Below, piece by piece: positions 19,434-30,644 of a stretch of DNA of 64,000 bases (position 1 is its first letter; each line of letters begins with the position of its first letter). Below the pieces are notes generated by a model. The model ran no database searches and was not told where the DNA came from. It was given only the letters and a program-made list of their open reading frames with translations. Position numbers and translations under genes: made by a program. Source of the stretch: an uncultured Lachnospiraceae bacterium (GTDB lineage: Bacteria > Bacillota > Clostridia > Lachnospirales > Lachnospiraceae); the NCBI GenBank assembly GCA_905209075.1, contig CAJLRL010000007.1, positions 31,837 through 95,836 on the forward strand, written 5' to 3'.

Positions 19434-19718
19434 ATGAAATTAGTTCCATTATCAGACAGAGTAGTATTAAAACAGTTAGAAGCAGAAGAGACAACAAAAT
19501 CAGGAATTATCCTTACAAGTTCAGCACAGGAGAAACCACAGGAGGCTGAGGTTATAGCAGTAGGACCTGGCGGAACAGTAGATGGAAAAGAAGTAAAAAT
19601 GCAGGTTAAAGAAGGTCAGAAGGTTATATATTCTAAATATGCAGGAACAGAAGTTAAACTTGACGGACAGGAATACATTATCGTAAGACAGAATGATATC
19701 CTTGCAGTAGTTGAATAA
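19434..19718 (+). CDS. groES: Co-chaperonin GroES
   Basis: A 94-residue lid of the GroEL chamber. It has the N-terminal MKLVPLSDRVVLKQLEAEE block, a mobile loop (TTKSGIILTSSAQEKPQ) and the C-terminal YIIVRQNDILAVVE strand. I start at 19434, behind AGGAGG with seven bases spacing; an upstream in-frame GTG would overlap the CIRCE element. Length is standard. Cotranscribed with groEL 54 bases downstream and controlled by CIRCE. Confidence 0.98.
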   Translation: MKLVPLSDRVVLKQLEAEETTKSGIILTSSAQEKPQEAEVIAVGPGGTVDGKEVKMQVKEGQKVIYSKYAGTEVKLDGQEYIIVRQNDILAVVE

Positions 19719-19769
19719 AATAAATCAGATCATATATCAATTAAAGAATAAAAAAGAAAGGTCGAATAA

Positions 19770-21398
<1,629 letters not shown>

Positions 21399-21419
21399 TC
21401 GTAGACAATGAGGAAAATA

Positions 21420-21457
21420 AAAAATCAGAGGCAAGCTTGCTTGCCTCTGATTTTTTA
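21420..21457 (+). terminator. Intrinsic terminator after groEL
   Basis: AATCAGAGGCAAG / CTTGCCTCTGATT, a perfect 13-bp stem with a CTTG loop, preceded by A-run and followed by TTTT, ending the groESL transcript. Confidence 0.93.
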
Positions 21458-21501
21458 TTTGACGAATGTCCGGATATGAGCAAGTAGCACAAAAGTGCGG
21501 A

Positions 21502-21530
21502 TTGCGAATATACCAAACTTACTATATAAT
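21502..21530 (+). promoter_or_regulatory. Promoter of the histidine phosphatase gene
   Basis: TTGCGA (21502-21507), 17 bases, TATAAT (21525-21530). It lies 50 bases upstream of the start codon and directly after the groEL terminator. Confidence 0.75.
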
Positions 21531-21579
21531 AGGAATGATATGAAAACGTATATTTAGAAGCATTTCAGGAGAGAGTATA

Positions 21580-22311
21580 ATGAGAATTTCAATTGTAAGA
21601 CACGCAGATCCAGATTATGATATAGATTCGCTTACAGATACAGGCTGGAAAGAGGCCGAACTGGCGGCAGATTATTTGTCAAAGATCAACGTAAAAGCAT
21701 TTTATGTATCACCGCTTGGCAGAGCACAGGATACAGCAGGATGTACATTAAAAAAGATGGACAGGCAGGCAGAAACATATGACTGGCTCAGGGAATTTGA
21801 TGCCCAGATAAATCGACCGGACATCCCGGATGGAAAGACGATCTGCTGGGACTGGCTTCCGGCAGATATGGAAAAAGACAGACAAAATTATGATAGTTTT
21901 GGATGGGCAGACACAGATATAATGAGAGCAGGCAATGTAAAGGAAAAATACGAAATAGTCTGTCAGGGACTAGATGATGTCTTAAAAAAACATGGTTATG
22001 AAAGAGAAGGGATGCATTATAGGGTTGTAAAACCCAATAATGATACAATAGTATTTTTCTGTCATTTCGGAGTGGAATGTGTATTATTAAGTCATCTTAT
22101 CAACGTATCACCTATGATCTTATGGCATGGATTTTGTGCACTCCCTTCGTCGATCACAAGTATATACACGGAGGAAAGAAGACCAGGGATAGCAAGCTTT
22201 AGGATAAATGAATTTGGAAGCACAGCACATTTATATGCTGCAGACCGGAAACCATCGTTTTCTGCAAGATTTTGTGAGTGCTATGCAAATACTGATGAAA
22301 GACATGATTAA
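21580..22311 (+). CDS. Histidine phosphatase (phosphoglycerate mutase-like) protein
   Basis: A 243-residue soluble member of the branch 1 histidine phosphatase superfamily. The phospho-histidine motif is SIVRHADPD at the N terminus, with a second conserved segment YVSPLGRAQDTA. A distal FFCHFGVEC supplies the second catalytic His. These proteins hydrolyse or transfer phosphate on small metabolites; the substrate here is not predictable. Start after AGGAGAG. The carboxypeptidase gene follows after 39 bases and may share the promoter at 21502. Confidence 0.82.
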   Translation: MRISIVRHADPDYDIDSLTDTGWKEAELAADYLSKINVKAFYVSPLGRAQDTAGCTLKKMDRQAETYDWLREFDAQINRPDIPDGKTICWDWLPADMEKDRQNYDSFGWADTDIMRAGNVKEKYEIVCQGLDDVLKKHGYEREGMHYRVVKPNNDTIVFFCHFGVECVLLSHLINVSPMILWHGFCALPSSITSIYTEERRPGIASFRINEFGSTAHLYAADRKPSFSARFCECYANTDERHD

Positions 22312-22350
22312 ATCAGTATAAAAGATATTATAAGCAGTAAGGAGAAAAGA

Positions 22351-23862
22351 ATGACAGCAGTATTAGAAAAATTTGAAAAATATCTGGAACAGATAAATAT
22401 ATTGGAAAGGGCAGCAGACACGATATTCTGGGATATGCGGACTGTTATGCCTGAGGAGGGATTTAAAGGTCAGGCGCAGGCAGCAACATATTTTTCCACA
22501 GAAGTATTTAAACTGTCTACGTCAGATGAACTTATGGAAATGCTGAATGAACTCTCAAAGCCTCAGGAATATGGAAAATTAAATGATAAATGGAAGTTTG
22601 TTGTAGATAAAATGAAAACAGAAATGGAGCTTGACAGAAAAGTTCCGTCAGATTTTTACGAAAAATATGTTACAGAGCAGAATGAATCGGAACAGGCATG
22701 GGAGATGGCAAAAAATGCATCGGATTACTCAATTTTTGAGCCACATCTCGAAAAAATGATCGAACTGACAAAGCAGATGGCTGCATACAGACGTCCTGAT
22801 ATGGAAGTATACGATTATCTGTTGGATCAATACGAAAAAGGAATGGACAGTAAGACAATAGATCGTATTTTTGTCGAACTAAAAGAAGAGCTTATCCCGC
22901 TTGTGAAAAAGATAACAAATGCAGAACAGCCGGATGAAAGCAAATTTGCCGGAAAATATGATATTGACGCACAAAGAAGAGTACAGGATTTATTGTTAGA
23001 ATATATAGGATTCGATTTTAAGAGAGGAACAACGGGAGAAACGGAGCATCCATTTACAATGAATTTTACATCAAAGGATGTACGTGTGACGAATCATTAT
23101 TTTGAGCATGAAGCTATAAATTCAATGTTTTCAGCAATTCATGAGGGAGGACATGCAATATTTGAGCAGAACGTAAACCCTGATTACGATGGAACTGTTG
23201 CAGGAAGCTGCTGCTATATGGGAGTGCATGAGAGCCAGTCGCGTTTCTATGAGAATATACTGGGTAGAAACAAAAACTTCTGGGTGCCTATATATGATAA
23301 AATACAAGACCTTCTTCCGGTATATAAAAATATAAGCTTAGATGAATTTTATAAAGAAATAAATCATGTCAGAAACAGTTTTATAAGAACTGATGCAGAT
23401 GAAGTCACATATTGTCTCCATATTATAATACGATATGAGATAGAAAAAGCCATATTCAGGGATGGAGTTAAAGCAGCAGAGCTTCCGAAACTGTGGAATG
23501 AAAAAATGCAGGAATACTTAGGAATCACACCTGAAAATGATGCAGAAGGAATATTACAGGATATGCACTGGTCGGACGGTTCGTTTGGATATTTCCCGAC
23601 ATATCTGCTAGGAAGTATATATGATGGGATGTTCCTTGAAGAAATAGAACAGGAGATGGGAGATATAGACAAAATATTATCAGAAGGCCGTATAAAAGAG
23701 ATAACAAAATGGCTCAATGATAAAATTCACAAATATGGAAGCACAAGAACTCCGGCTGAGGTAATAGAAAATGTATGCCATAAAGAAATTTCGGCGGAGC
23801 CACTTCTTAAATATTTTAAGGATAAATATGCGGCAGTATATGGTATTGAAACCATGAATTAA
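22351..23862 (+). CDS. M32-family metallocarboxypeptidase (carboxypeptidase Taq type)
   Basis: A 503-residue all-helical zinc peptidase removing C-terminal residues from peptides, probably cytosolic because no signal peptide is present. The zinc site is HEGGH (264-268) with the third ligand in HESQSRFYEN (Glu294 region). FPTYLLGSIYDGMF and the IRTDADEVTY segment are typical of the M32 family. Length agrees with the usual 495-510. It probably supports peptide use in an amino-acid-fermenting gut organism; this role is inferred. A terminator begins about 40 bases after the stop. Confidence 0.93.
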   Translation: MTAVLEKFEKYLEQINILERAADTIFWDMRTVMPEEGFKGQAQAATYFSTEVFKLSTSDELMEMLNELSKPQEYGKLNDKWKFVVDKMKTEMELDRKVPSDFYEKYVTEQNESEQAWEMAKNASDYSIFEPHLEKMIELTKQMAAYRRPDMEVYDYLLDQYEKGMDSKTIDRIFVELKEELIPLVKKITNAEQPDESKFAGKYDIDAQRRVQDLLLEYIGFDFKRGTTGETEHPFTMNFTSKDVRVTNHYFEHEAINSMFSAIHEGGHAIFEQNVNPDYDGTVAGSCCYMGVHESQSRFYENILGRNKNFWVPIYDKIQDLLPVYKNISLDEFYKEINHVRNSFIRTDADEVTYCLHIIIRYEIEKAIFRDGVKAAELPKLWNEKMQEYLGITPENDAEGILQDMHWSDGSFGYFPTYLLGSIYDGMFLEEIEQEMGDIDKILSEGRIKEITKWLNDKIHKYGSTRTPAEVIENVCHKEISAEPLLKYFKDKYAAVYGIETMN

Positions 23863-23900
23863 AGCCTAAAGGACTTTTAAGTCTAAAAGTAATGATATAT

Positions 23901-23944
23901 AAAAAAGCGGGCAGGAGCCATTTATTGGTTTCCTGCTCGTTTTA
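23901..23944 (+). terminator. Intrinsic terminator after the M32 peptidase gene
   Basis: AAAAAAGCGGGCAGGA pairs with TCCTGCTCGTTTT; GCC/GGT extends the stem around a TTTATT loop, with a T-run at the 3' side. Confidence 0.85.
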
Positions 23945-23997
23945 TGTAAATAGAAGAATGTTGTATAACTATCTTTAAAGTAAAATCGGCCTAAATG

Positions 23998-24022
23998 CAA
24001 AAAGGACCGAAGTCCCTTTTTG
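23998..24022 (+). promoter_or_regulatory. Attenuator-like hairpin in the nucleoside operon leader
   Basis: CAAAAAGGAC / GTCCCTTTTTG with a CGAA tetraloop and one bulged C. It lies 166 bases upstream of the BMP start in a 326-base gene-free stretch (23863-24188). A second small stem CATGTA/TACATG follows at 24035-24050, and a GACTTGAGTC dyad lies near 24110. It may be a terminator/antiterminator pair. It does not fit the purine or preQ1 riboswitch patterns. Confidence 0.45.
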
Positions 24023-24188
24023 TAAGGTAAAATCCATGTAAAAGTACATGAAAATAAATTGTAAAAATTGGCTGTTTTCAACGAATTGACGAGAGCACCC
24101 CCAAAAAGAGACTTGAGTCCTGTGCAAAAATATCTCTGTATGCCATACTCTCATCATTAAATCCAAGAAAACAATGGGAGGAAAAAAT

Positions 24189-25385
24189 ATGAAGAAAAAA
24201 TTATTATCAGCAATTATGGCGGGGGCTATGGTAATGTCACTTGGAGCATGCGGAGGCAAAAATGATAACTCTGCAACAGAAAAAGGAGCCGGACAGGATG
24301 ATGGAAGCTCAATGCAGGTGGCGATGATCACTGACTCAGGAGACATAACGGATCAGAGTTTTAATCAGACAACTTACGAAACATGTAAGGCATGGGCATC
24401 GGGTAACGATGTAGAGTTCAATTATTACAAGCCTGAGAGTGATTCAGATGAGGCGCGTAACTCCAGTGTAGATCAGGCGATCGCAGACGGAGCAAATGTG
24501 ATCGTGCTGCCGGGATATATGTTTGCGGCAACACTGGTAGACCAGTCATCTATTTACCCGGATGTAAAATTTGTAGCACTTGATGTGAGTAAAGGAGATA
24601 TATGCGAAAAAGGTGTAGGCGAGGGATATACTTACAATACTGATGATTATGATGTAACAGATTACTACAATAAGGATAATGTATACTGCTGTACATATCA
24701 GGAAGAACTTTCAGGGTACATGGCAGGATATGCTGCAGTAAAACTTGGATATAGGCATCTTGGTTTTCTGGGAGGAATGTCAGTTCCGGCAGTTACACGA
24801 TTTGGATACGGATATGTTCAGGGGGCTGATGAGGCAGCAAATGAATTAGGCATAACCAATGAGGTATCAGTTGAGTATGTATGTGGTGGACAATTCTATG
24901 GTGATGCTGATATCACAGCTTATATGGACACATGGTATGGCGGAAAAGGTGTCGAAACAGTATTTGCATGTGGTGGAGGTATCTACACATCAGCGGCAGA
25001 GGCAGCTGTTAAGACGGGTGGTAAAGTTATTGGTGTAGATTCTGATCAGTCCGGGATTATCGATACTTTCGCAGAGGGTCTTACAATTACATCTGCCATG
25101 AAGGGACTGGCTCCTACAGTTGAGACTGTTCTTACAGCTATCAAAGCCGGAAATTGGAAAGACTATGTAGGAAAGATCGACAACCTCGGTCTTGTATCTG
25201 ACAACCCTGAGGAGAACTTCGTACAGCTTCCTATGGATACAACACAGTGGGGGGATGGCTTTACACAAGATGACTATAAAGAGCTTGTAAAGAAAATGTA
25301 TAGCGGAGAGATCACAGTAAGCAGCGACATTACAGCAATGCCAAAAACAACAATTACAGTAAATGATTACGGCAGCATTAAATAA
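24189..25385 (+). CDS. BMP-family nucleoside-binding lipoprotein
   Basis: A 398-residue lipoprotein anchored outside the membrane that delivers nucleosides to the ABC importer encoded next. The signal peptide ends in a lipobox LGAC, with lipidated Cys21. The mature protein has the BMP/PnrA fold (MQVAMITDSGDITDQSFNQ, FLGGMSVPAVTRFGYGYVQG). The downstream phosphorylases and deaminase support nucleoside as ligand. I start at 24189 behind GGGAGG; the ATG 15 bases upstream only overlaps that site. A hairpin after the stop probably makes this gene more abundant than the rest of the operon. Confidence 0.93.
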   Translation: MKKKLLSAIMAGAMVMSLGACGGKNDNSATEKGAGQDDGSSMQVAMITDSGDITDQSFNQTTYETCKAWASGNDVEFNYYKPESDSDEARNSSVDQAIADGANVIVLPGYMFAATLVDQSSIYPDVKFVALDVSKGDICEKGVGEGYTYNTDDYDVTDYYNKDNVYCCTYQEELSGYMAGYAAVKLGYRHLGFLGGMSVPAVTRFGYGYVQGADEAANELGITNEVSVEYVCGGQFYGDADITAYMDTWYGGKGVETVFACGGGIYTSAAEAAVKTGGKVIGVDSDQSGIIDTFAEGLTITSAMKGLAPTVETVLTAIKAGNWKDYVGKIDNLGLVSDNPEENFVQLPMDTTQWGDGFTQDDYKELVKKMYSGEITVSSDITAMPKTTITVNDYGSIK

Positions 25386-25413
25386 CAACCGTTAAAGAGA
25401 GTTTTGGGGTGGA

Positions 25414-25457
25414 AAGAGGGAAGTGCCGTAAAATGATATGGAGGCTTCCCCTTTTTT
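25414..25457 (+). terminator. Partial terminator between binding protein and transporter genes
   Basis: AGAGGGAAG (25415-25423) pairs with CTTCCCCTTTTTT (25444-25456), and CC (25426-25427) with GG (25442-25443). The position after a solute-binding gene suggests read-through attenuation, so the lipoprotein mRNA is made in excess over the permease mRNA. Confidence 0.75.
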
Positions 25458-25480
25458 GCTGGGAAAACGGAGGAGGAAAG

Positions 25481-27022
25481 ATGAGCGGATACGCAATCGA
25501 GATGTTGGGGATCACGAAAAAATTCCCAGGGATCATAGCGAATGATAATATAACTTTGCAGCTTAAAAAGGGCGAGATACATGCCCTGCTGGGGGAAAAC
25601 GGGGCAGGAAAATCTACTCTTATGAGTGTTCTATTTGGACTATACCAGCCAGAAGAAGGCGAGATACGTAAAGATGGCAAAAAAGTAGTGATAAATGATC
25701 CAAATGATGCAAATGCCCTTGGTATTGGAATGGTACATCAGCATTTTAAACTCGTAGAATGTTTTAGTGTCCTTGACAATATCATACTCGGTGTAGAGAC
25801 AACTAAAAATGGATTTTTACAGAAAGCAGGAGCCAGAAAAAAGGTAATGGCGCTTTCAGAAAAATATGGTCTGGCAGTAGAGCCGGACGCAAAAATCGAG
25901 GACATAACTGTAGGTATGCAGCAGAGGACAGAGATTCTTAAAATGCTTTACAGAGACAATGAGATATTGATCTTTGACGAGCCGACAGCTGTACTTACAC
26001 CTCAGGAGATACAGGAACTGATGCAGATAATGAAAAATCTTGCAGCAGAGGGAAAGAGCATACTTTTTATCACACATAAGCTGGCTGAAATAATGCAGGT
26101 TGCAGACCGGTGCAGTGTACTTAGAAAGGGAAAATATATAGGAACTGTAGATATAAAGGATACGACACCGGAAAAGCTTTCTGCAATGATGGTAGGAAGA
26201 GATGTAAACTTCATCGTGGACAAAAAACCTGCAAATGTAGGAAATGTTGTGCTGGATGTAAAAAATATGACGGTGGCATCCAAAAGACACAAAAATAATG
26301 CTGTAAATAATGTTTCTCTTCAGGTAAAAAGAGGCGAGATCGTATGTATAGCAGGAATCGATGGAAATGGACAGACGGAATTCGTGTACGGATTAACTGG
26401 ACTTGAACCTGTAAAGAGAGGACAGGTGATAATGAACGGAAAAGACATAACAAATGTTTCAATCCGTGAAAGACTCATATCGGGAATGAGCCATATCCCG
26501 GAGGACCGCCATAAGCACGGGCTTGTTCTGGATTATTCATTAGAAGATAATATCGTGTTGCAGAGATACTTTGAGCCGCAGTTTACAAATAAAATGGGCT
26601 TTTTGAAAAGGAAAGAGATAAGAAGCTATGCTGATCGTCTTATTGAAGAGTATGATATCCGTTCAGGGCAGGGAGCTATCACAAAGACAAGATCCATGTC
26701 AGGAGGAAATCAGCAAAAGGCGATAATAGCAAGGGAAATTGACAAAGATCCAGAGCTTCTTATAGCAGTACAGCCGACACGAGGGCTTGATGTAGGTGCT
26801 ATAGAGCATGTACATAAGCAGCTTGTAGCAGCAAGGGACGAGGGAAAAGGAGTACTTTTGGTAAGCCTCGAGCTGGATGAGGTAATGAACGTTTCCGACA
26901 GGATACTTGTAATGTATGAGGGGGAGATAGTCGGAGAATTTGATCCTAAAAAAGTAACGGTTGAAGAGTTGGGGCTCTACATGGCCGGTTCGAAAAGAAA
27001 GGAGACAAACGGCTATGAATAA
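25481..27022 (+). CDS. Nucleoside ABC transporter ATPase (two fused ATPase domains)
   Basis: A 513-residue tandem ATPase like NupO/RnsB of nucleoside importers. Domain 1 has Walker A GENGAGKST (38-46), VGMQQRTEIL as signature and LIFDEPTAVL as Walker B. Domain 2 has a degenerate Walker A GIDGNGQTE (near 293) and SGGNQQKAIIAREI as signature. Its Walker B-like segment LIAVQPTRGLD lacks the usual Asp-Glu pair. This asymmetry is normal for the family. The start at 25481 sits behind AGGAGG; an upstream in-frame GTG at 25409 would read through the terminator hairpin. It overlaps the first permease gene by 8 bases. Confidence 0.94.
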   Translation: MSGYAIEMLGITKKFPGIIANDNITLQLKKGEIHALLGENGAGKSTLMSVLFGLYQPEEGEIRKDGKKVVINDPNDANALGIGMVHQHFKLVECFSVLDNIILGVETTKNGFLQKAGARKKVMALSEKYGLAVEPDAKIEDITVGMQQRTEILKMLYRDNEILIFDEPTAVLTPQEIQELMQIMKNLAAEGKSILFITHKLAEIMQVADRCSVLRKGKYIGTVDIKDTTPEKLSAMMVGRDVNFIVDKKPANVGNVVLDVKNMTVASKRHKNNAVNNVSLQVKRGEIVCIAGIDGNGQTEFVYGLTGLEPVKRGQVIMNGKDITNVSIRERLISGMSHIPEDRHKHGLVLDYSLEDNIVLQRYFEPQFTNKMGFLKRKEIRSYADRLIEEYDIRSGQGAITKTRSMSGGNQQKAIIAREIDKDPELLIAVQPTRGLDVGAIEHVHKQLVAARDEGKGVLLVSLELDEVMNVSDRILVMYEGEIVGEFDPKKVTVEELGLYMAGSKRKETNGYE

Positions 27023-28154
27023 TGTAACAAAGAAAAGAGAAGGTATTTTAAGAAAAAGTGCTGTTCAGACGATTATTGCATCATTGCTTTGCATAGTGAT
27101 CGGAATTATAATCGGATACATAGTTCTTTTGATAATAAATCCAAGTGGGGCAGCAGGTGCGATAGCAGCAATACTTAAAAACTATCTGTATTATCCGAGT
27201 AAGGCAGCTGTAATGAAATACTTTGGAACAACAATGGTAAAAGCATCAGCATTGCTCATGTGTTCACTGTCGGTACTGTTTGCTTACAAGGTTGGACTTT
27301 TCAATATCGGGGCGGCAGGACAATATGTAGTAGGAGCAGGAGCAGCACTTTACTTTGCACTGGGCTTTGGAATGCCATGGTATGTGTGCCTCATTGCAGC
27401 AGTCGTTTTTGCAGCACTTGCAGGCGGGCTTTCAGGAGCACTCAAAGCATACTTTAATGTAAATGAAGTTATTTCATGTATAATGTTAAACTGGATATCA
27501 CTTTATGTGGTAAATATGCTTCTTACAAAGGTAAAGGCTGAGTCAACACCATACACAGTAGATCTAAAGAGCGGTAATAAAAGTGCTATACTGCCAAGTC
27601 TGGGACTTGATAAGCTTTTTTCAAACAATGAATTTGTAACGATAGGACTTCCGCTTTCGATACTCATGGCTATAACAGTCTGGGTAATTCTCGGAAAGAC
27701 CAAATTTGGATACGAGCTTAAGGCAACAGGAATGAACAAAAATGCAGCAAAATATTGCGGAATGAAAGAAAAGAGAAATATCATCCTGACAATGATGATC
27801 TCAGGTGGACTTGCCGGTATGGGAGCAGCAGTTTTCTACTTAAGCGGTATAGAGACATGGATGGTACAGCAGACTAGTGTACCGGGCATGGGATTTAACG
27901 GGATAGCAGCGGCATTCCTCGGTGGACTTGATCCTATAGGAACGATCTTTGCATCATATTTTATCCAGCATATCACGAGTGGGGGCTCATATGTGGATAA
28001 AACAATGTATTGTACACAGATTTCAGACTTGATTTCAGCATTTATCATTTATCTTTGTGGTTTTGTATTCTTCTTTAAGCGCTGGCTCAATCGCTGCCTT
28101 GATATGCAGGATGAGAAAAGGGCTGCAAAGGAATTGAAAGGAGGAGAAAGATAA
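27015..28154 (+). CDS. Nucleoside ABC transporter permease 1
   Basis: A 379-residue polytopic membrane protein of the BPD_transp_2 family (NupP/RnsC-like), with about nine hydrophobic helices. It forms half of the translocation path with the next gene's product. The conserved cytosolic loop ELKATGMNKNAAKYCGM contacts the ATPase. The start at 27015 overlaps the ATPase stop (ATGAATAA), so translation is coupled; a longer frame reaching back to 26961 would run inside the ATPase gene and lacks a ribosome site. Stop and next start share one base. Confidence 0.93.
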   Translation: MNNVTKKREGILRKSAVQTIIASLLCIVIGIIIGYIVLLIINPSGAAGAIAAILKNYLYYPSKAAVMKYFGTTMVKASALLMCSLSVLFAYKVGLFNIGAAGQYVVGAGAALYFALGFGMPWYVCLIAAVVFAALAGGLSGALKAYFNVNEVISCIMLNWISLYVVNMLLTKVKAESTPYTVDLKSGNKSAILPSLGLDKLFSNNEFVTIGLPLSILMAITVWVILGKTKFGYELKATGMNKNAAKYCGMKEKRNIILTMMISGGLAGMGAAVFYLSGIETWMVQQTSVPGMGFNGIAAAFLGGLDPIGTIFASYFIQHITSGGSYVDKTMYCTQISDLISAFIIYLCGFVFFFKRWLNRCLDMQDEKRAAKELKGGER

Positions 28155-29095
28155 TGTTATTATTACTCCAATATACACTTATTTTTGCTTCAGTTCTTGC
28201 ACTTGTGGCATTGGGAGGATGTTTTTCAGAGCACAGTGGTGTCATCAATATTGGGCTTGAGGGAATCATGGTGATAGGTGCGCTCGGTGGGGCACTCATG
28301 ATGAAATATCTCCCGGACAGTACAGCAGCACCCTTTGTCATATTGCTTGTCATTCTGGCGAGTGTGGCAGCAGGGATGATATTTTCACTATTTTTGGGAG
28401 TGGCTGCGATCAATTTCAATGCAGATCAGACACTTGTAGGTACAGCTCTTAATCTGCTCGGACCAGCAGCCGCCGTAGTTATCGTAAGAGCCATCAATAT
28501 GGCAGAGAGTATTGACAATGTATCATCAACGGTTGCTTATAAGCAGGCAAAAAAAGCATTTCTCGTAAATATCGGAGGCTTTGAATTTAACTGGTTTATG
28601 CTTATTGCACTGATTTTACTTATTTTATCATATGTAGTTTTATACAAGACTAAATTCGGACTCCGTCTTTTAGCATGTGGTGAGCATCCACAGGCTGCAG
28701 ATTCAGTAGGGATCAATGTATATAAAATGCGTTATGCGGGTGTACTTATTTCAGGTGCGCTCGGTGGACTAGGAGGACTTGTATATATAACAGCAGGTGT
28801 GAGTGAGTGGAAATTTGAAAACGGAGTTGCAGGATTTGGTTTCCTTGCATTGGCAGTTATGATCTTCGGTCAGTGGAAACCGGTAAATATCGGACTTGCA
28901 GCACTTTTATTTGGTCTTTTCAGAGCACTTTCAAATGTGTATACAGGCTTTGATGTACTTGTTGCATTAAAGCTTCCGGGAATAATTTACAATATGCTTC
29001 CATATATTATTTCACTCGTAGTGCTGATATTTGTATCTAAGAATTCAAGGGCACCAAAGGCAGAGGGTATTCCTTACGATAAGGGACAAAGATAA
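28154..29095 (+). CDS. Nucleoside ABC transporter permease 2
   Basis: A 313-residue polytopic membrane protein, partner of the upstream permease (NupQ/RnsD-like). Hydrophobic helices fill the sequence. The ATPase-contact loop LLACGEHPQAADSVGINV and the glycine-rich ISGALGGLGGLVYI are typical. It starts in a TAATG overlap with the upstream stop. Together with 24189-28154 it gives a complete binding-protein-dependent nucleoside importer. Confidence 0.93.
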   Translation: MLLLLQYTLIFASVLALVALGGCFSEHSGVINIGLEGIMVIGALGGALMMKYLPDSTAAPFVILLVILASVAAGMIFSLFLGVAAINFNADQTLVGTALNLLGPAAAVVIVRAINMAESIDNVSSTVAYKQAKKAFLVNIGGFEFNWFMLIALILLILSYVVLYKTKFGLRLLACGEHPQAADSVGINVYKMRYAGVLISGALGGLGGLVYITAGVSEWKFENGVAGFGFLALAVMIFGQWKPVNIGLAALLFGLFRALSNVYTGFDVLVALKLPGIIYNMLPYIISLVVLIFVSKNSRAPKAEGIPYDKGQR

Positions 29096-29128
29096 AAACC
29101 TGATCATATAAAGGGAAGGAGATATATA

Positions 29129-29908
29129 ATGAAGAATTATTCAGAGGACGAGAGCAGACAGTATCATATACAGGTAGCACAAGGGGAGGTAGGACGCTAT
29201 GTTATCATGCCGGGAGATCCCAAAAGATGTGTGAAGATAGCACAGTATTTTGATGATCCAGTACTAATAGCAGATAACAGAGAGTATATTACATATACAG
29301 GAACCTTAGATGGTGTAAAGGTGAGTGTTACATCAACAGGAATAGGCGGACCGTCAGCTTCTATCGCAATGGAGGAGCTGTGCAGGTGTGGTGCGGACAC
29401 CTTTGTAAGGATCGGTACATGCGGAGGTATGCAGACAGAAGTAAAGAGCGGCGATGTAGTGATTGCTACAGGAGCTATTCGCATGGAGGGCACAAGCAAG
29501 GAGTACGCACCTATAGAGTACCCGGCTGTGGCAGATCTTGAGGTGACAAACGCACTGGTATCGGCGGCAAAAACAAAAGGCTTCCCCTATCATGCAGGGG
29601 TTGTGGAGTGTAAGGATGCTTTTTACGGGCAGCATGAGCCTGAAAAAATGCCTGTAGGATATGAACTTTTAAGTAAATGGGAGGCATGGAAAATGATGGG
29701 ATGCCTTGCATCGGAGATGGAGTCGGCAGCACTTTTTATTGCTGCAGGAAAGCTTCGGGTAAGAGCTGGATCCTGCTTCCTTGTAGTGGCAAATCAGGAG
29801 AGAGAAAAGCTAGGGCTGGAAAATCCTGTAGTCCACGATACAGATATGGCAATTCAGGCAGCTGTTGAGGCTATCCGAAACCTGATAAAAGAAGATAAGG
29901 CAAAATAG
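29129..29908 (+). CDS. udp: Uridine phosphorylase
   Basis: A 259-residue cytosolic enzyme splitting uridine (or deoxyuridine) with phosphate into uracil and ribose-1-phosphate. NP-I family motifs are [32 protein letters not shown] and EMESAALF. The last binds ribose through its Met-Glu. Sequence features favour uridine over purine phosphorylase, and a separate purine enzyme is encoded at 34179. It has its own GGAAGGAG site and sits 33 bases after the permease. Confidence 0.92.
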   Translation: MKNYSEDESRQYHIQVAQGEVGRYVIMPGDPKRCVKIAQYFDDPVLIADNREYITYTGTLDGVKVSVTSTGIGGPSASIAMEELCRCGADTFVRIGTCGGMQTEVKSGDVVIATGAIRMEGTSKEYAPIEYPAVADLEVTNALVSAAKTKGFPYHAGVVECKDAFYGQHEPEKMPVGYELLSKWEAWKMMGCLASEMESAALFIAAGKLRVRAGSCFLVVANQEREKLGLENPVVHDTDMAIQAAVEAIRNLIKEDKAK

Positions 29909-29942
29909 TAAATTTTAAAATATGATTAAGGAAGGATAAAAA

Positions 29943-30593
29943 ATGGAGACAAAAGAAATATTAAAGCATGTAGATCACACTTTATTGTTACAGGGATCTA
30001 CATGGGATGAGATAAAACAGATCTGTGATGATGCGATGGAGTATAAGACCGCTTCAGTGTGCATTCCGCCATGTTATGTAAGACAAGCGGCCGAGTATAT
30101 GGGAGAAAAAGTTGCAGTATGTACGGTTATCGGTTTTCCTAACGGAAATACAACTACAGCTGCAAAAATATTTGAAACAAAGGATGCGCTTTCAAATGGG
30201 GCATCCGAGATAGACATGGTTATAAATATCGGATGGCTTAAGGATAAAAAGTATGATCTGATAGAGGAAGAGATAAAAAGCTTAAAGGATGTATGTGGTG
30301 AGAAGATACTTAAGGTTATAATCGAGACATGTTTCCTGACAAATGATGAAAAGATAAAGATGTGTGAGATCGTGGCAGAGGCAGGAGCTGACTATATCAA
30401 GACATCTACAGGTTTTGGAGGGGCAGGAGCGACATTTGAGGATATAGAGCTTTTTTCAAAACACATCGGAAAAGGTGTAAAGATGAAAGCAGCAGGAGGC
30501 ATAACGTCACTTAATGATGCGGTCAGATTTCTTGAACTTGGTGCTGACAGGCTTGGAACAAGCCGTATCATTAAGCTTGTGAAAAATGGATAA
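29943..30593 (+). CDS. deoC: Deoxyribose-phosphate aldolase
   Basis: A 216-residue class I aldolase cutting 2-deoxyribose-5-phosphate into glyceraldehyde-3-phosphate and acetaldehyde, the exit point of deoxynucleoside catabolism. The Schiff-base lysine is Lys153 in [20 protein letters not shown] and MKAAGGITS are conserved. Length is typical of short bacterial DeoC. The gene sits between udp and add in the salvage operon, and deoB two genes on supplies its substrate. Confidence 0.95.
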   Translation: METKEILKHVDHTLLLQGSTWDEIKQICDDAMEYKTASVCIPPCYVRQAAEYMGEKVAVCTVIGFPNGNTTTAAKIFETKDALSNGASEIDMVINIGWLKDKKYDLIEEEIKSLKDVCGEKILKVIIETCFLTNDEKIKMCEIVAEAGADYIKTSTGFGGAGATFEDIELFSKHIGKGVKMKAAGGITSLNDAVRFLELGADRLGTSRIIKLVKNG

Positions 30594-30644
30594 GCCACAG
30601 GGCTATAGCCATTCTGACATCACATAAGCTAGGAGGATAATATT

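Noticed and set aside
23863..24188. Purine or preQ1 riboswitch upstream of the nucleoside operon
   Set aside because: The position invited it, but the conserved purine-riboswitch core (paired P1 with TATA..., loop-loop pairs) and the preQ1 pseudoknot bases are not found; only terminator-like stems are seen.
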